Assembly: GCA_963971405.1 (NCBI GenBank)
Contig: OZ020485.1
Location: 1,922,001-1,986,000 of the forward strand
Length of the DNA stretch: 64,000 bases
DNA from: Psococerastis gibbosa
Lineage: Eukaryota; Arthropoda; Insecta; Psocodea; Psocidae
Direction: 5' to 3'
The position numbers and the translations under genes were made by a program. The first letter of the stretch is position 1, and every line of letters starts with the position of its first letter. The notes beneath the pieces were generated by a model. That model searched no databases. It had not been told where the DNA came from and was given only the letters and a program-made list of their open reading frames with translations. Positions 32,165 to 43,384 of the stretch are shown one piece after another.

Positions 32165-33026
32165 ATTGCTTTCCAATTTATACGTAGTATAAGGAAAGCT
32201 TTGTGACGGTCGAAATTTTCGATTCCGATATTTCAACAGATTTACACGTTTTGAGGTACCAGGAACCCAAAAAAGTGGTTTTTACGAAATGTCTGTCGTT
32301 CTGTCTCTCCGTTCATCGATTTCCAGGCAAACTACCTGGTGGATTTTAATGAAATTTAGCATGTAGGTTCATAAAAATCAAAACTCGAGACTATTTAATT
32401 TTTAATTTTGGGCTAACTTGATTTTGGGGGTTTAATTCTCAAAAAACTAAAAAAAAAAGTCTAAAAAAATTATTTCTCAAAAACGGCAACATCGATTTCT
32501 TTTAAATTCACATTTGTATATTGTAGTCATTATTCATGTTAACAGAGTGAAGTGGGTCGCTTGCCCCTTGATAGGTTGCTTCTGGGGGTAAAAATATAAA
32601 AATAACTAAATTTTCATGAAAAATTACTAAAAAATAATGTTTCTGTGAAACCTTTCTATCGATGATTTCTACCTTCAGGTATGTTTTAGGTGTTAAATTG
32701 AGTATCGAAACCGGACAGGTTGCTTTCCCAGAAAAGTATTTGGTTCTGTAAAAAAAAATTTGTTTTTTTGAAAAAAAATGATAGAAAATTTACGCTCAAA
32801 TGCATTGCGTGCCCTGCCAGTATTGCTGTGTGGTAATGTGTTGGTCCGACCTATCTTGAATTTACCTCACCTCCAGTGACGTCAGGTGGACACCCTCCCC
32901 CCCCCCCCCCCCCCCCGAGATATCGGAAATTTAACCATAGGAAAATCATTTACCATGAAATTCACTTCACTATCTACTAGTTTTGATAAATTGGAAAGCA
33001 TGTTCGAGTAAACTCGGACCGGTTCT
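32165..33026 (+). mobile_element. Helentron-like (HINE/DINE-1-like) element, nearly full length
   Basis: This 862-bp copy is the best reference for the family. It has the start ATTGCTTTCCAATTTATACG with a 5' hairpin, a short GTCT microsatellite, and conserved blocks (TTTTACGAAATGTCTGTC, GATTTCCAGGCAAACTACC, CTCAAAAACGGCAACATCG, GTTTTAGGTGTTAAATTGAG, CTCCAGTGACGTCAGGTGG). A C run follows, then TTGATAAATTGGAAAGCATG, which is the subterminal inverse of the 5' end. The end is a hairpin CGAGTAAACTCG and GACCGGTTCT. It has no coding capacity. Confidence 0.85.
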
Positions 33027-33900
33027 TTGAATTGTTTCTGTATGAATTTTAGGCCATTCGCAAACTGGTATTCGTTCTCGATGTCAACCTACACCTGCTA
33101 CAAGCGATAATGGACAAGTTGAGAGAAGGCAACCATTGACTCAATGAAATAGGCGAAAGCATGACTTAACCAAGTACGGATACGAGTCGTACTGCTTAGT
33201 TGAAGACATTGGCTATACTTTTACGGTTTTACTACATATCATACCAGTATTGTACTGTCGACTGCACCCCCCCCCCCCCTCCTTCTCAGAACTCCTGGTG
33301 GCGACCTTATTGTGTAGTATTATTGGTCTGCCCATTCTAAACTATTCAATTGTCAGTTCTTTCTGATAGGGGAAATCTATAGACAGCCGATATTTAACCA
33401 TGGAACTATTGCAATTAAAATAGGAAAGCAAGTACGGGTTCACTCGTACCAGTTCTTTCTGTATTTTTAACATTAATGGGTTATAGCAATTCTAATAAAA
33501 ACATGGTTGTAGAAGAGTGCAGATTAGGGGAAGATATCGTGAGATAATTCGTAAGAGACGACAAGAAGTGTTTGGAAATGCTCCAGTGGAAATTTCAATC
33601 ATGATGGGAAATGTACTCGAGTCGAATTCAAGTTGCGTTGCTTGTCGACCAACTCGTAATTCCGAGGGTTCTCTTCCCGCCCCCCACCCCCCCTCGCCAG
33701 CTGGGTCAGGAAGCTACTTGTTTTTCCATCGTGTAATTTTCCAATAGTCAGGCTATCTTGTCTGCTCCATCACTAAAGTATTTAAGGGTAACCGCATCTT
33801 AGTGCGTACCTGTCTTGTTAAGTTAGAACTAGAGGCTGCTTTTCCCTGAGTTAGGCTAACGGCGAGCTATTTCGACAGCAAAATGCGTATGAATTTGTAT
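33027..33900. other. no gene seen
   Basis: No supported gene. A Helentron 3' terminus of the second subtype lies at about 33421-33457 (AGGAAAGCAAGTACGGG then ACTCGTACCAGTTCT). A C run lies at about 33267-33280. Confidence 0.45.
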
Positions 33901-34510
33901 ATTGCTTTCCAATTTATACGTAGCATAAAGAAAAACTCCAAAAAAACGTCTAAAAAAATTATTTTTCAAAAACGGCTGCAAAGATTTCTTTTAAATTCTC
34001 ATATATTGTAGTAGTTATTAATATTGACAAAATGCGGGGGTGTCTTGCCCCTTGATAGTATGCTTCTGGGGGTAAAAAAATAAAAAGAACTAAATTTTAA
34101 TGAAAAATTACAAAAAAATAATTTTTTTCTGCGAAACCTTTCTATCGATGATTTCTATCTTCAAACATCTTTTATGTGTTCAATTGAGTAACGAAACCGG
34201 ATAGGTTGCTTTCCCAAAAAGATATCTTGTTTTGCACAAAAAATTATTTTTTGAAAAAGTGATAGAAAATTCGCGCTGAAATGCATTGCGTGCCCTGCCA
34301 TTATTTCTGTTTAGTAATTAATGTGTTGGTCTGACCTATCTAGAATTTATCTCACCTCCAGTGACGTCAGGTGGACAATCCCCCCCCCCCCCCCCGAGAT
34401 ATCGGAAATCTAACCATAGGTAAATTATTTACCATGAAATTCCTCATTTTCTCTATCTACTAAATGTTGATAAATTGGAAAGCATGTTCGTGTAAACTCG
34501 GACCGGTTGT
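33901..34510 (+). mobile_element. Helentron-like element, internally deleted
   Basis: It starts ATTGCTTTCCAATTTATACG and, within the 5' hairpin, jumps directly to AAAAACTCCAAAAAAACGTC, so the microsatellite segment is missing. The rest follows the 32165 copy to ATAAATTGGAAAGCATG and GACCGGTTGT. Confidence 0.85.
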
Positions 34511-34689
34511 TTATTTTAGTTTTTTCGTATTTTTCGTATTCTACAATCTACATGAAATTCTACAGTCCCTTTTAAACCATATATTTCCTCCTGCACCATC
34601 TGTCGCACCTTGTCTATTTGTACAATTATATGCACAGTACGATATTACCATTATGAATATGAGCTTAAAACTATAAAATGAACATTAAA

Positions 34690-35510
34690 AAATGTCTAGA
34701 TAGCAATTAACACGAGGAATAACAAAATATAAACGGTCCAAAGTAATTTTAAGTAAATACTAAAAAGACGATTTTGTTGCATTGCGCATATGGCGAGAAC
34801 TACCCGCCTGATCATCACAAAAACAGCATGGCCTGAAAGAGGAAGAATAGACGAAGACATGGGTATAATTGAAATTCTACATCTGCTATAAACCCGCCCA
34901 TGCAATTCAAATGGCATTGCTGGAAATACGTCTCAATTTAATTTTGTGTACCACTCGTTTTTAAGGGGTGAAGGGGTAAATTTGAAACTATGTATTTATA
35001 CTCGTTTGAAACCTTAACTCATACTGCTTTTAATGAAACATTAAAAATTCATTTCGGTTTAAAATTGCAGGCTGTGGAATTTTTTAAATCTATGCATGTA
35101 ATGGTAAATGTACCCTTTGAACCTGTTTTCCGCCGAAACACGGATGGCTTACACACTCACCTGAGCCTGAACGAAAAGACGGAAAGTAAAACTGAATATA
35201 TGTCTGGATAGAGTAAGAAAGGTGAAAAAGAACTAAAGTAGTTTGAAGATTTCAAATTGATATTGACCCCTCCAAAAACGCTGCTGAAAAAGGCATATTT
35301 TCGCCGAAAATAGGCAAATTTGGGCGCACCCCATCACGTTTCCGCCCCCCAAACTCGAACCCTTGGCCTTATCACATCAAGTATAGCATGGCCAGAAATA
35401 AGAAGAATAGACGAAGACATGGGTATAATTTAAATTGAGTTAGGCCTTCTACATCTGCCCAAAAGGGTTGCTTTAAACCCGCCTATGCAATTTCAATGGG
35501 GTTTCAGTTC
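34690..35510 (+). repeat. dispersed repeat R, uninterrupted copy
   Basis: Same order of blocks as 11400-12240. It contains the empty site for the LINE inserted at 11902 (ACTGCTTTTAAT once, at about 35028). It ends with a second unit (GGTGAAAAAGAACTAAAG, TTTGGGCGCACCCCATCACG) that recurs at 38965-39180. Confidence 0.75.
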
Positions 35511-35511
35511 A

Positions 35512-35708
35512 CCTGTGTCGCGTGTCGGACCAACTTACCGCCCTGCTAGAATCTGTGTGAGGTGCGCCTGAAGAAGTGTTCAGTTCACTTATCTATTTCT
35601 TTCTTCTTTCTAGCGAGTGTGTCGCGTGACGCGTGTCGTGTGTCGAACCAGCCCAACTTACTACCCTGCTAAAAATCTGTATGTGGTGCGCCTAAAGAAG
35701 TTTTCACT
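35512..35708 (+). repeat. two-unit tandem repeat
   Basis: Two diverged units of about 85-92 bp share GTGTCGCGTG, CAACTTAC-CCCTGCTA, ATCTGT-TG and GGTGCGCCT-AAGAAG. They are separated by a CT-rich linker. No coding role is evident. Confidence 0.6.
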
Positions 35709-36700
35709 TCAAAAATCAATTCAAAAACAGTATAGTAGCGTGTAATATAAGGTAGCCGCGACCATGCCAGTCCTTTGGGTTAGGGACAGTCGTTTTCTGT
35801 TGCTGGAGACCATTCCGCTGGAGCCATGTTTTTGTTATGGAATTTATTGGAAGGGCGAGAGGTGTTCTGCATTCAATTCATCAATATCGCATTATAATCC
35901 GATCTGACACTTCAATTCATAATTTTGCCGCAATGATAATACGTCTGATTGCTCTTATCTGATGGGCCCAATCGGAATAACATATACCTTGTAGAAGGTT
36001 TACTGAGGATACAGTATTAGGAATGAAATGGCATGTCATCAATGAAATACAACTAGAAGCAAGATTATGTGCAGAAGGAATAAACGTAGGGCTGGCAATG
36101 CCGGAGCCAGAAGAAGACAGTATGAGGAATAAGGATTTCTTCCCTCTTTCTTTATTCTGTATTCCACCTTGCCGGGTCGCATGCTGACCACTGCATGCCT
36201 AATAAGCCTCCATGCCTTCCCAGACTTAGATGCTCTAGTGGAAACGAGTATATGCACTCAAATGCAGGTTTTGACTGATACATATATGACTGATACATGT
36301 TGGTGAGCTACTATTGTACATAATCACTACAATTATAGAGGTATGTATAAGGTCTGTATGGGTGGGGGACTAGATCAAGGCAAACATGAGAAAATGGACG
36401 GAAAGGGGATTTGATCGCGCCCTTAATAAAACGGTTCCTCCTAGTCCAATATTATTGCGCAATGTGGGTGGTACAATGGTTTGACGGTGGCCTCTAAAAT
36501 TTAGAGGCCACTATTTAATAGTCAATATTTTGATTTGTGGAAAACATTGTACCGTATGTTTTCGATATTGAAGGTTGTGCAATATATTGCGAGCACGTAC
36601 GTACAAGTTGTACGAGTTGTTGACATGACTGTTAGTGGAGTGGAGACCAACTGACGGAATATTGCACAATGTTGCCAACAGACTGCACAATATCTTGACG
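35709..36700. other. no gene seen; nested hairpin
   Basis: No supported gene. At 36488-36511 there is a near-perfect palindrome TGGCCTCTAAAATTTAGAGG and onward. It lies inside a wider inverted pair GGTACAATG (about 36471) and CATTGTACC (about 36546-36552). Confidence 0.5.
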
Positions 36701-36709
36701 TGACAATGC

Positions 36710-36840
36710 CTAATAAATCGTGCGCACCCCCTGACGTTTCACACCCCCAAAGCCAAACCCCTTGCTTGATCACCACAAATATAGCATGGCCTGAAAGAAG
36801 AAGAATAGGTAAAGACATAGGTATAATTTAAATTATGATA
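36710..36840 (+). repeat. dispersed repeat R, short fragment
   Basis: CCCCCTGACGTTTCACACCC, CACCACAAATATAGCATGGC and AGAAGAATAG blocks, then divergence. Confidence 0.65.
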
Positions 36841-38659
36841 AGTCTTTATTTTGAAGTCATTAAAGTTATTACATAGCCTGTAGGTAATTGCAGTTTTTAT
36901 TGAACATTTGTACGATCAATATGGTTACCTCTGCCTGAGGTATAGAGAATACTCCGCTACTCTATTATTTGGGATATTGGAGGATTAGGTGGACAAACAC
37001 ACGTTAAATCTCGTCTTTTATTGAGAGCACATCGAACACCATCAATATCGATTGTAGAGTTACTAAAAATGTGAGCATTTGTAGTAAATGATGTGATATT
37101 TCTGAATTTGTACATGTGTAATGTAATATTGTCGTGATACGTGGTTTGTAGTGGGATTGGGCAGGGGAGCGACGGCCGGGGCCCGGGCACGTGACGGCCC
37201 ACACAGCACGTACACGGCTGCGATATCAGACAAAAATGTCGCTGCAACAACTTTCCTCAGCCTCCTGTCTTGTAATTTTTCCGATGATTCCTTTTATACG
37301 ACTCTTCTTTATCGAGGGAGCATCTTTTTGAAACACAACTCTTGACCCTTTTCCCTTTACTTCATTAGATGCAGTAAATCCCTTCACATGCCGTCCTATT
37401 TTTCATTTTTATTTTTTCAAACAGCGCTACTTTACTTAAACATTATTGGCTGAGCTAAGTTCATAGGGCAGTAGATCATTGGAAAAAATAAACACGTAGA
37501 AAAAATATATGGTCTTCAACTGAGTTATGTAATTTTTAACATAAACTATCAAAGGTGCTGTATGTAAGCTCTGACATTGCAAACCGAGACTTTCCAAGCG
37601 ATGGTGGGACCTACATCACATTCACCAATAATGTGACTGCTAGAAATTTTCATTATTATTAGGTGATTTCCTATTTATAAGGCGACGTGATGATCAAAAT
37701 ATTTTTTTTTTTTATTTTTTTTTTTTTTTTTATTGGCTTAAATATTCTATTTCAAGGGCTTACTCGTTCCGGTTGTTTGATTGCGGAATAGGTGGGTTGC
37801 GGGTACGGCACCTGTAGTAGTTAAATATGTGCTTAATAGGATAATAAGAAGCTTATACCAAACTTTAAAACTTATCGGGAAACTTGGTCCTGCAACTCAG
37901 CAGCCAGGCTGCTATTTCTATTTTAAGGGAAACTTTAGTTTCTCTTGTTCGCACTATACGTAGTGTAGGACAACCATCCTCGTGTAGCGAGTTTTACAGA
38001 ATTCGCTGTGGTAAAATATCGCTAGATGACTAGATCTCAGCATGAACCGCTAAAGGAATCTTCGCGCCATTTGGTCATGTAAACACTACTATACGAGAAT
38101 AAATAAAAAACGACCAAACCAAATGCTAAAACATAAAATTCTTATGACTCTTTTACGTTACAGCTAGCTAATCATAAAATTCATGACCGGTTCGGCTCGC
38201 TCCATCGACAAGTGCAATAACACAAAAGTAGCAAATTAAAACATAAGCTCGCTGTCATGATAATGTTATATGAAAATGGATACAAATTAACAAATCACTA
38301 TTAACACAAGATGCAGTTTTTAGTATTTAACATTGAAAAGGGCAGCACCAACATTGGAGAATAGGTAGCCTAATTAAAAATGCTACGTCGTTTAGTACAG
38401 TTTTGTCCTTAGCAATATCCCCTTTAATCTCCATAGGTAATTTGTGTATTTTATGTAAAACTGTAATAAGAGCCAGTGTCACTAAGTTTTACAAAGTTAA
38501 TAAGGAGACAATAATGTATTGTACGAGTACAGTAAAAGCCTATAGCAAATACGAGTACTACTACTATCAATAACAATTATTAGCTGAAGCCAAAAATGAA
38601 CTACTCTGACAATGAACCCATTCATTATTATTGTAACTTGTAAGTAACAGGAAAATAAA
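36841..38659. other. no gene seen; local GC-rich patch
   Basis: No supported gene. A CpG-rich patch at 37148-37225 (GCGACGGCCGGGGCCCGGGC, then a CACGTG E-box) stands out from its AT-rich surroundings. It precedes a 31-codon frame that starts at 37236. A T-rich tract is at about 37700-37732. Confidence 0.4.
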
Positions 38660-38660
38660 G

Positions 38661-38812
38661 AACCAGTCCGAGTTTACTCGAACATGCTTTCCAATTTATA
38701 AATTAGTAGATAGAGATAGTCAGTAATTTCAAAGTAAATAATTTCCCTATGGTTAAATTTCGGATCCATCGGGGCATCTGACGTCAATCCACGTGAGGTA
38801 ACCTCAATATAT
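38661..38812 (-). mobile_element. Helentron-like element, 3' fragment
   Basis: Minus strand reads GACGTCAGATGCCCC, GAAATTTAACCATAGGGAAA, TATAAATTGGAAAGCATG, hairpin CGAGTAAACTCG, GACTGGTT. Only the last 150 bases of the family remain. A short G/C-run repeat follows at 38820-38870. Confidence 0.75.
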
Positions 38813-38879
38813 TTTTTAAAAAACCGGGGGTCCGGACCCCCTGGAGACACCCTATGGCTACGGCCTTGGATATCCCGTA

Positions 38880-40140
38880 TCCCAAAACTAAAAAATATAG
38901 CATGACCTGAAAGAAGAAGAATAGACGAAGGCATAGTTATAATTTAAATTAAGATAATATATGATGTATATAATGTGTCTGGAAAGAGTAAGAAAGGTGG
39001 AAAAGAACTGAAGTACTGTAGTTTGAAGTTTTCAAATTGATATTAACACTCCCAAAAACGCAGCAAATTCGGGCCAGATTTGGGCGCACCTCCTCACGTT
39101 TCCCAAAGCCAAACTCCTCGCTTTATCACCACAAATATAGCATGGCCTGAAAGAGGAAGAATAGACGAAGACATGGGAATAATTTAAATTGAGATAGACC
39201 TTCTTAATCTGCTTTAAAGCCGCATTACGTATGCGCATGTAACGCATCGTGGTTACTCATCGTGGTTACGCATCGAAGTAACACTTTTTCGTACAAGCAC
39301 CTAGTGTTCCAGCCAACGCTCATCGATTTATTAGACGTTGTCACGTCAAAAATAATTTAATAAATTAATCTATTTAATAAATCGATAAGTGCTGGCTGGA
39401 ATACTAGGTGCATGTGCGAAAAGTGTGACGTCATGGGTGACGTTCATCCGTAACAATGGCGTAACGCGGGTTTAAAGCAGATGTAAAAGGTCTCTTCCTC
39501 TTTCAGACCATGCTATATTTCTCGTTGTAGGGCAAGGGGTTCGACTATGGGTGGTGGAAACGTGAGGAGGTGCGCCCAAATTTGCCGATTTTCATCGAAA
39601 ATAAGCCTTTTTCGGCCGCGTTTTTGGGGGTGTTAATATAAATTAGAATTTTGAATTTATATGCATAGAGGAAAGAAATTCCACAGCCTGCAATTTTCAA
39701 CCGAAATTAATTTGTAATGTCTCATTAGAAGCAGTATAAACTAAGGTTTCAAAGGAATATAAACACATATTTTCAAATTCCCATTAAACACGAGTGGAAC
39801 ACAAAATTATTGGTAAAAAATGACGCATTTCCAGCAATTTCCTTTGAATTGCATGAGCGGGCATTTTTTTGGGCTGATGTGGAAGGCTTGGTTAAAATTA
39901 GTTCCATGTCTTCGTCTATTCTTTCTCTTTCAGATATATTTGTGGTGATCAAGCAAGGGGGTTTGGCTTTGGGGTGGAAACGTTAGGGGTGCACACGATT
40001 TTCAACAAAAACATGCCTCTTTCAGCCGCGTTATTATCTATATAAAAAATTCAAACTACTCAAGGGGTTTTAAAGGCTTTTCCACATTTCTTTCTCTTTC
40101 TAGCCATATATTATTTAAGTTAATTAGTTAATTACGTTTA
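38880..40140. repeat. repeat R arranged as a large fold-back
   Basis: Sequence at about 39035-39345 is the inverse of about 39362-39640, with a short spacer near 39350. Paired landmarks are TGGGCGCACCTCCTCACG, AGCATGG-CTGAAAGAGGAAG, TCTGCTTTAAA-CCGC and AGTGTTCCAGCCA-C. A tandem R unit extends leftward (38880-38990), and a longer R body in minus orientation extends rightward to about 40110, ending near GGCGTTGTCACG. That end phrase also occurs at the fold centre. Confidence 0.7.
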
Positions 40141-40189
40141 AGTTAGGCGTTGTCACGTTAAACTATCGTCCGTAAACCGACTTACATAC

Positions 40190-40757
40190 AACCAATTTTT
40201 TGCACAAAACTAAATATTTGTTTGGGAAAGCAACCTGTTTGGTTTTGTTGCACAATTTAACACCTAAACCCCATCTGAAGGCTCGTAGATATCATCGATA
40301 GAAAGGTTCCGCAGAATAATGATTTTTTAGTTATTTTGAATGAAAATTGAGTTATTTTTATTTTTTTACCCCCAGAAGTAAACTATCAAGGCGACCCACT
40401 TCATTCTGTTAACATGAATAACGACTACAATATACAAATGTGAATTTAAAAGAAATCGATGTTGCCGTTTTTGTGAATTAAACCCCCAAAATCAAGTTAG
40501 CCCAAAATTAAAAATAAAATAGTCTCGAGTTTTGATTTTTATGAACCTACACGCTAAATTTCATTAAAATCCACCAGGTAGTTTGCCTGGAAATCGATGA
40601 ACAGAGGGACAGAACGACAGACAGACATTTCGTAAAAACCACTTTTTTGGGTTCCTGGGACCTCAAAACGTGTAAATCTGTTGAAATATCGGAGTCGAAA
40701 ATTTTGACCATCACAAAGCTTTCCTTATGCTAGCCTACGTATAAATTGGAAAGCAAT
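40190..40757 (-). mobile_element. Helentron-like element, 5' two-thirds
   Basis: Minus strand starts ATTGCTTTCCAATTTATACG at 40757, has the 5' hairpin, CCCAAAAAAGTGGTTTTTAC, a short GTCT tract and the AACGGC-ACATCGATTTCT block. It fades near CCAAACAAATATTTAG at about 40220. The 3' hairpin end is absent. Confidence 0.85.
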
Positions 40758-41035
40758 AAAGCTATTTAAATACACTACGGGCCCACTCGAGTTACGTCAG
40801 ATATCTTAAAGATAGACGTGCCTGATGGCAGGACTACCACAAGTTACCGAACTTTACCTGAAAAGTAGTTGTTACGAAACAAATTAATTTGATATTATTT
40901 ATCCTTGTTAGTATATCTTTTGGTCTGAAATCAACACATTGGGAAGAGGTAATATTTAATTAATTAAATATTAAATGGCGTAATCACGTCACAGTAAGTA
41001 CAGCAGGATTGCGGCAGGAATCGATGTGTCTTTAC

Positions 41036-41517
41036 CATTGACGTAATTAGGGGGGTCCTGGGAGGATTTCTGGTGACAAAGACGTTGTGGAGGCTAAAGG
41101 CCAATAATGAAAGGGAAATTAATTCTAAGTATGCTTATTTTACATGAAAAAAATCAACATATTGACCAAGTACTTTCACAAAAAATATATTACTCAAAAT
41201 GCTTAAAACCCCAATACTTCAGAGCTATTTTTCCCAATTTTTCTCCGGGGGAGACCCCCCGACCCCCCTCATTGGTCTATTCGTCTGTAATATCACAACT
41301 GTACTGCTTGCAAAATGCGTAAAACCTCCCTTATTTGGGCCTATTCATCCATTCTTTTCTCCGGGGGAGACCCCCGGGCCCCCTTTCTCCAAGGTATAAT
41401 ATGCGTAAAACCTCACTAATTTGGGCCCATTTATCGATTTTTTTTCTCCGGGGGGTCAAGGTCCTGGGGTCCTAAAGCCCCCCCCCCCCCCAGAAATTTT
41501 GGGAATTTACGCCAATG
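41036..41517. mobile_element. hAT-like MITE with both ends and near-perfect 8-bp duplication
   Basis: The ends CATTGACGTAATTAGGGG and GGGAATTTACGCCAATG form imperfect TIRs. The flanks GTCTTTAC (41028-41035) and GTCTATAC (41518-41525) differ at one base. Inside are three tandem units with AAAATGCGTAAAACCTC phrases and CTCCGGGGGAGACCCCC cores, about 105-125 bp apart. No coding sequence was seen. This copy anchors the termini of the related blocks at 12880 and 20230. Confidence 0.88.
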
Positions 41518-42580
41518 GTCTATACTGGCTACATATAAATCCCCTGTTCCATTTAAGGTACATCTATCTTTAAAATAATACTGTCAAACCTGTCTCGAAC
41601 GCGCCCTGATTACTGTAACTGTATAGGCCTATAGCAGTAAGGACACATCTCGACTTTAATGAGAGTTAATCAATTGGTTTCTTTGTTTTAATATCAGGCA
41701 GGCACTTCTCATAGGGAGCTAATACTAACATTTCTTAAAGCGAAATGGCCATGTATCGTATGTCTAGCTTTCGGGATAACTGTAATCCGGAGATATTGAT
41801 ACTGATACAGTAATAATGAATATTACAAAAAATTGACTGTAATGCTGAACCTCAGCTTACAAATTGACGTGTTCATATTCATTCAGCATAATGATGTGGC
41901 AAAATACACATTTGTGAGAATTGCGCTGTGCGGGTGTCGTACTCTTTTTCCGCATGACCAAATCAAATCCACTGTTTATTGATAATGAACGGCACAACCA
42001 AAAATGTTCATCTAGATTATTTCGGTACTGGAGAATTATGTAAAACAGAAAGGTCTCACTAATTCCCTTTTCAAGGGATACACAAAATCTAAAGCAAATC
42101 TTGGGGCTTACAGCAACTTATTTGACAAAGAATTTAGTTTTGCTGCTGGGTGAAGGGACGCGGACGAGGACTCGGCTTAGTGCGGGTCAGCATGCGGAGC
42201 GGGGGCTTAGTCACCTGTGGGACCATCAAATATTCAGATGCACACTTTACCTCTACTCTGTACCATACACTAAATCTAATTCATAAAATCAATCCTACAG
42301 CTATCATTGACGATAGAAAGAAAAAATTGTGTGTGTCAGCTCCGACGCACGACTGCAGTTACTCCTCAAACAGGCACAAAAAAGCTTACTAGACTAAGAA
42401 AAACATCGATATACTACACCAAAGCGTAAATAAACAAATCAATCAAAAAACTTAAATGATCTATATATTTTTATTTTATATAGGCCTTCATTTATAATGA
42501 CTCTTCGGTAAAGTAGGCCTATTTCACATCAAATATTTTACATAAGTAGATTTTACATATCATAAGTGAATATATCATAA
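41518..42580. other. no gene seen
   Basis: AT-rich sequence with no supported coding frame. A GC-richer segment at 42150-42230 gives only short frames. Confidence 0.45.
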
Positions 42581-42754
42581 GGCGTGTATTCCACTGGTCA
42601 ATTTGCCCGACATTTGTGATGGAAGAACAGTCTCCTACCATATTATAAATTAATTTATAATAGATAAGTTAAGTATCTAAGTCTCCTTAAAACAAAAATT
42701 TCAACTTTTTTTTAATCACAAATGACGGGAAAATTGGCCAGTGGAATACACGCC
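42581..42754. mobile_element. PIF/Harbinger-like MITE, 174 bp
   Basis: TIRs are GGCGTGTATTCCACTGGTCA and its near-perfect inverse ending GGAATACACGCC. The same design (GGCG...ATTCCAC.G..C) marks the 380-bp MITEs at 49598 and 57399. Flanks are TAA and TTA, so a 3-bp AT-rich duplication is likely but not exact. Confidence 0.75.
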
Positions 42755-42884
42755 TTATGAAGGTTGATAAATTGTGCGATTAATATCATCTGTCTATTAT
42801 TATTTTGAATATTAATTAGTCTTTAGTCTTTTGGACTCTGTTTCTTATTTCGGTTAAGACGACTACAGCAGACTACTTCTCTAT

Positions 42885-43352
42885 ATGCAAGAGAGAAGTC
42901 AACGGAAGACAAAGACCAGCAGAGCCCAAAATCCTGTATGTGAGCGAAAGCTGGACACCTCCAACAAGCGACCTGAGCAAAATAAACGCGACTCAGATGA
43001 AGTACCTAAGACGGATGGTGGGACCAAATCCGAAATGACCGCATCAGACAAGACCAGCAAGTGGATTCCATAGAGAGAAGAATGGAGAACAAGCAGCTGC
43101 AATGGTTCGGCCACGTCCAAAGGATGGACTATAGAACAGGACCACCCGGAGGCTGAAGGAAGCAAGGGGACAGGGAGGAAGGCCCATTGGCTGACCGAGG
43201 ATTGAAGAACTCGCCAGAGCAAGGTGGAAAACAATTGCCGAGCTCAAGCTCAAGGCGTTAGCGTCCGACCGGGGCGAGTTCAGGAAATTGGTCCAGGGCG
43301 ACCCCGCCCCCATGCTGCGCACGTGGTGAAGGGGGGAGAAGAAGAAGAAGAA
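42885..43352 (+). pseudogene. LINE 3' end fragment (RTE-like C terminus)
   Basis: Translated pieces: MKYLRRMVGPNPK, MENKQLQWFGHVQRMD, and further ARARWKTIAELKLKALASDR. The QWFGHV-RM motif is the same conserved C-terminal segment as RRLQWMGHVVRM in the LINE at 6619-9315. It needs several frame changes. The 3' tail is an (AAG)n run at about 43330-43352. It ends close to the tail end of a minus-strand LINE. Confidence 0.75.
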
Positions 43353-43384
43353 TATTAATTACCTCAATATTGTCTTCGTTACGA

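Noticed and set aside
12880-41517. CRISPR-like array from the repeated C/G palindromic units
   Set aside because: Units are diverged, spacers are themselves repeated, and they lie inside hAT-type transposons of an animal genome.
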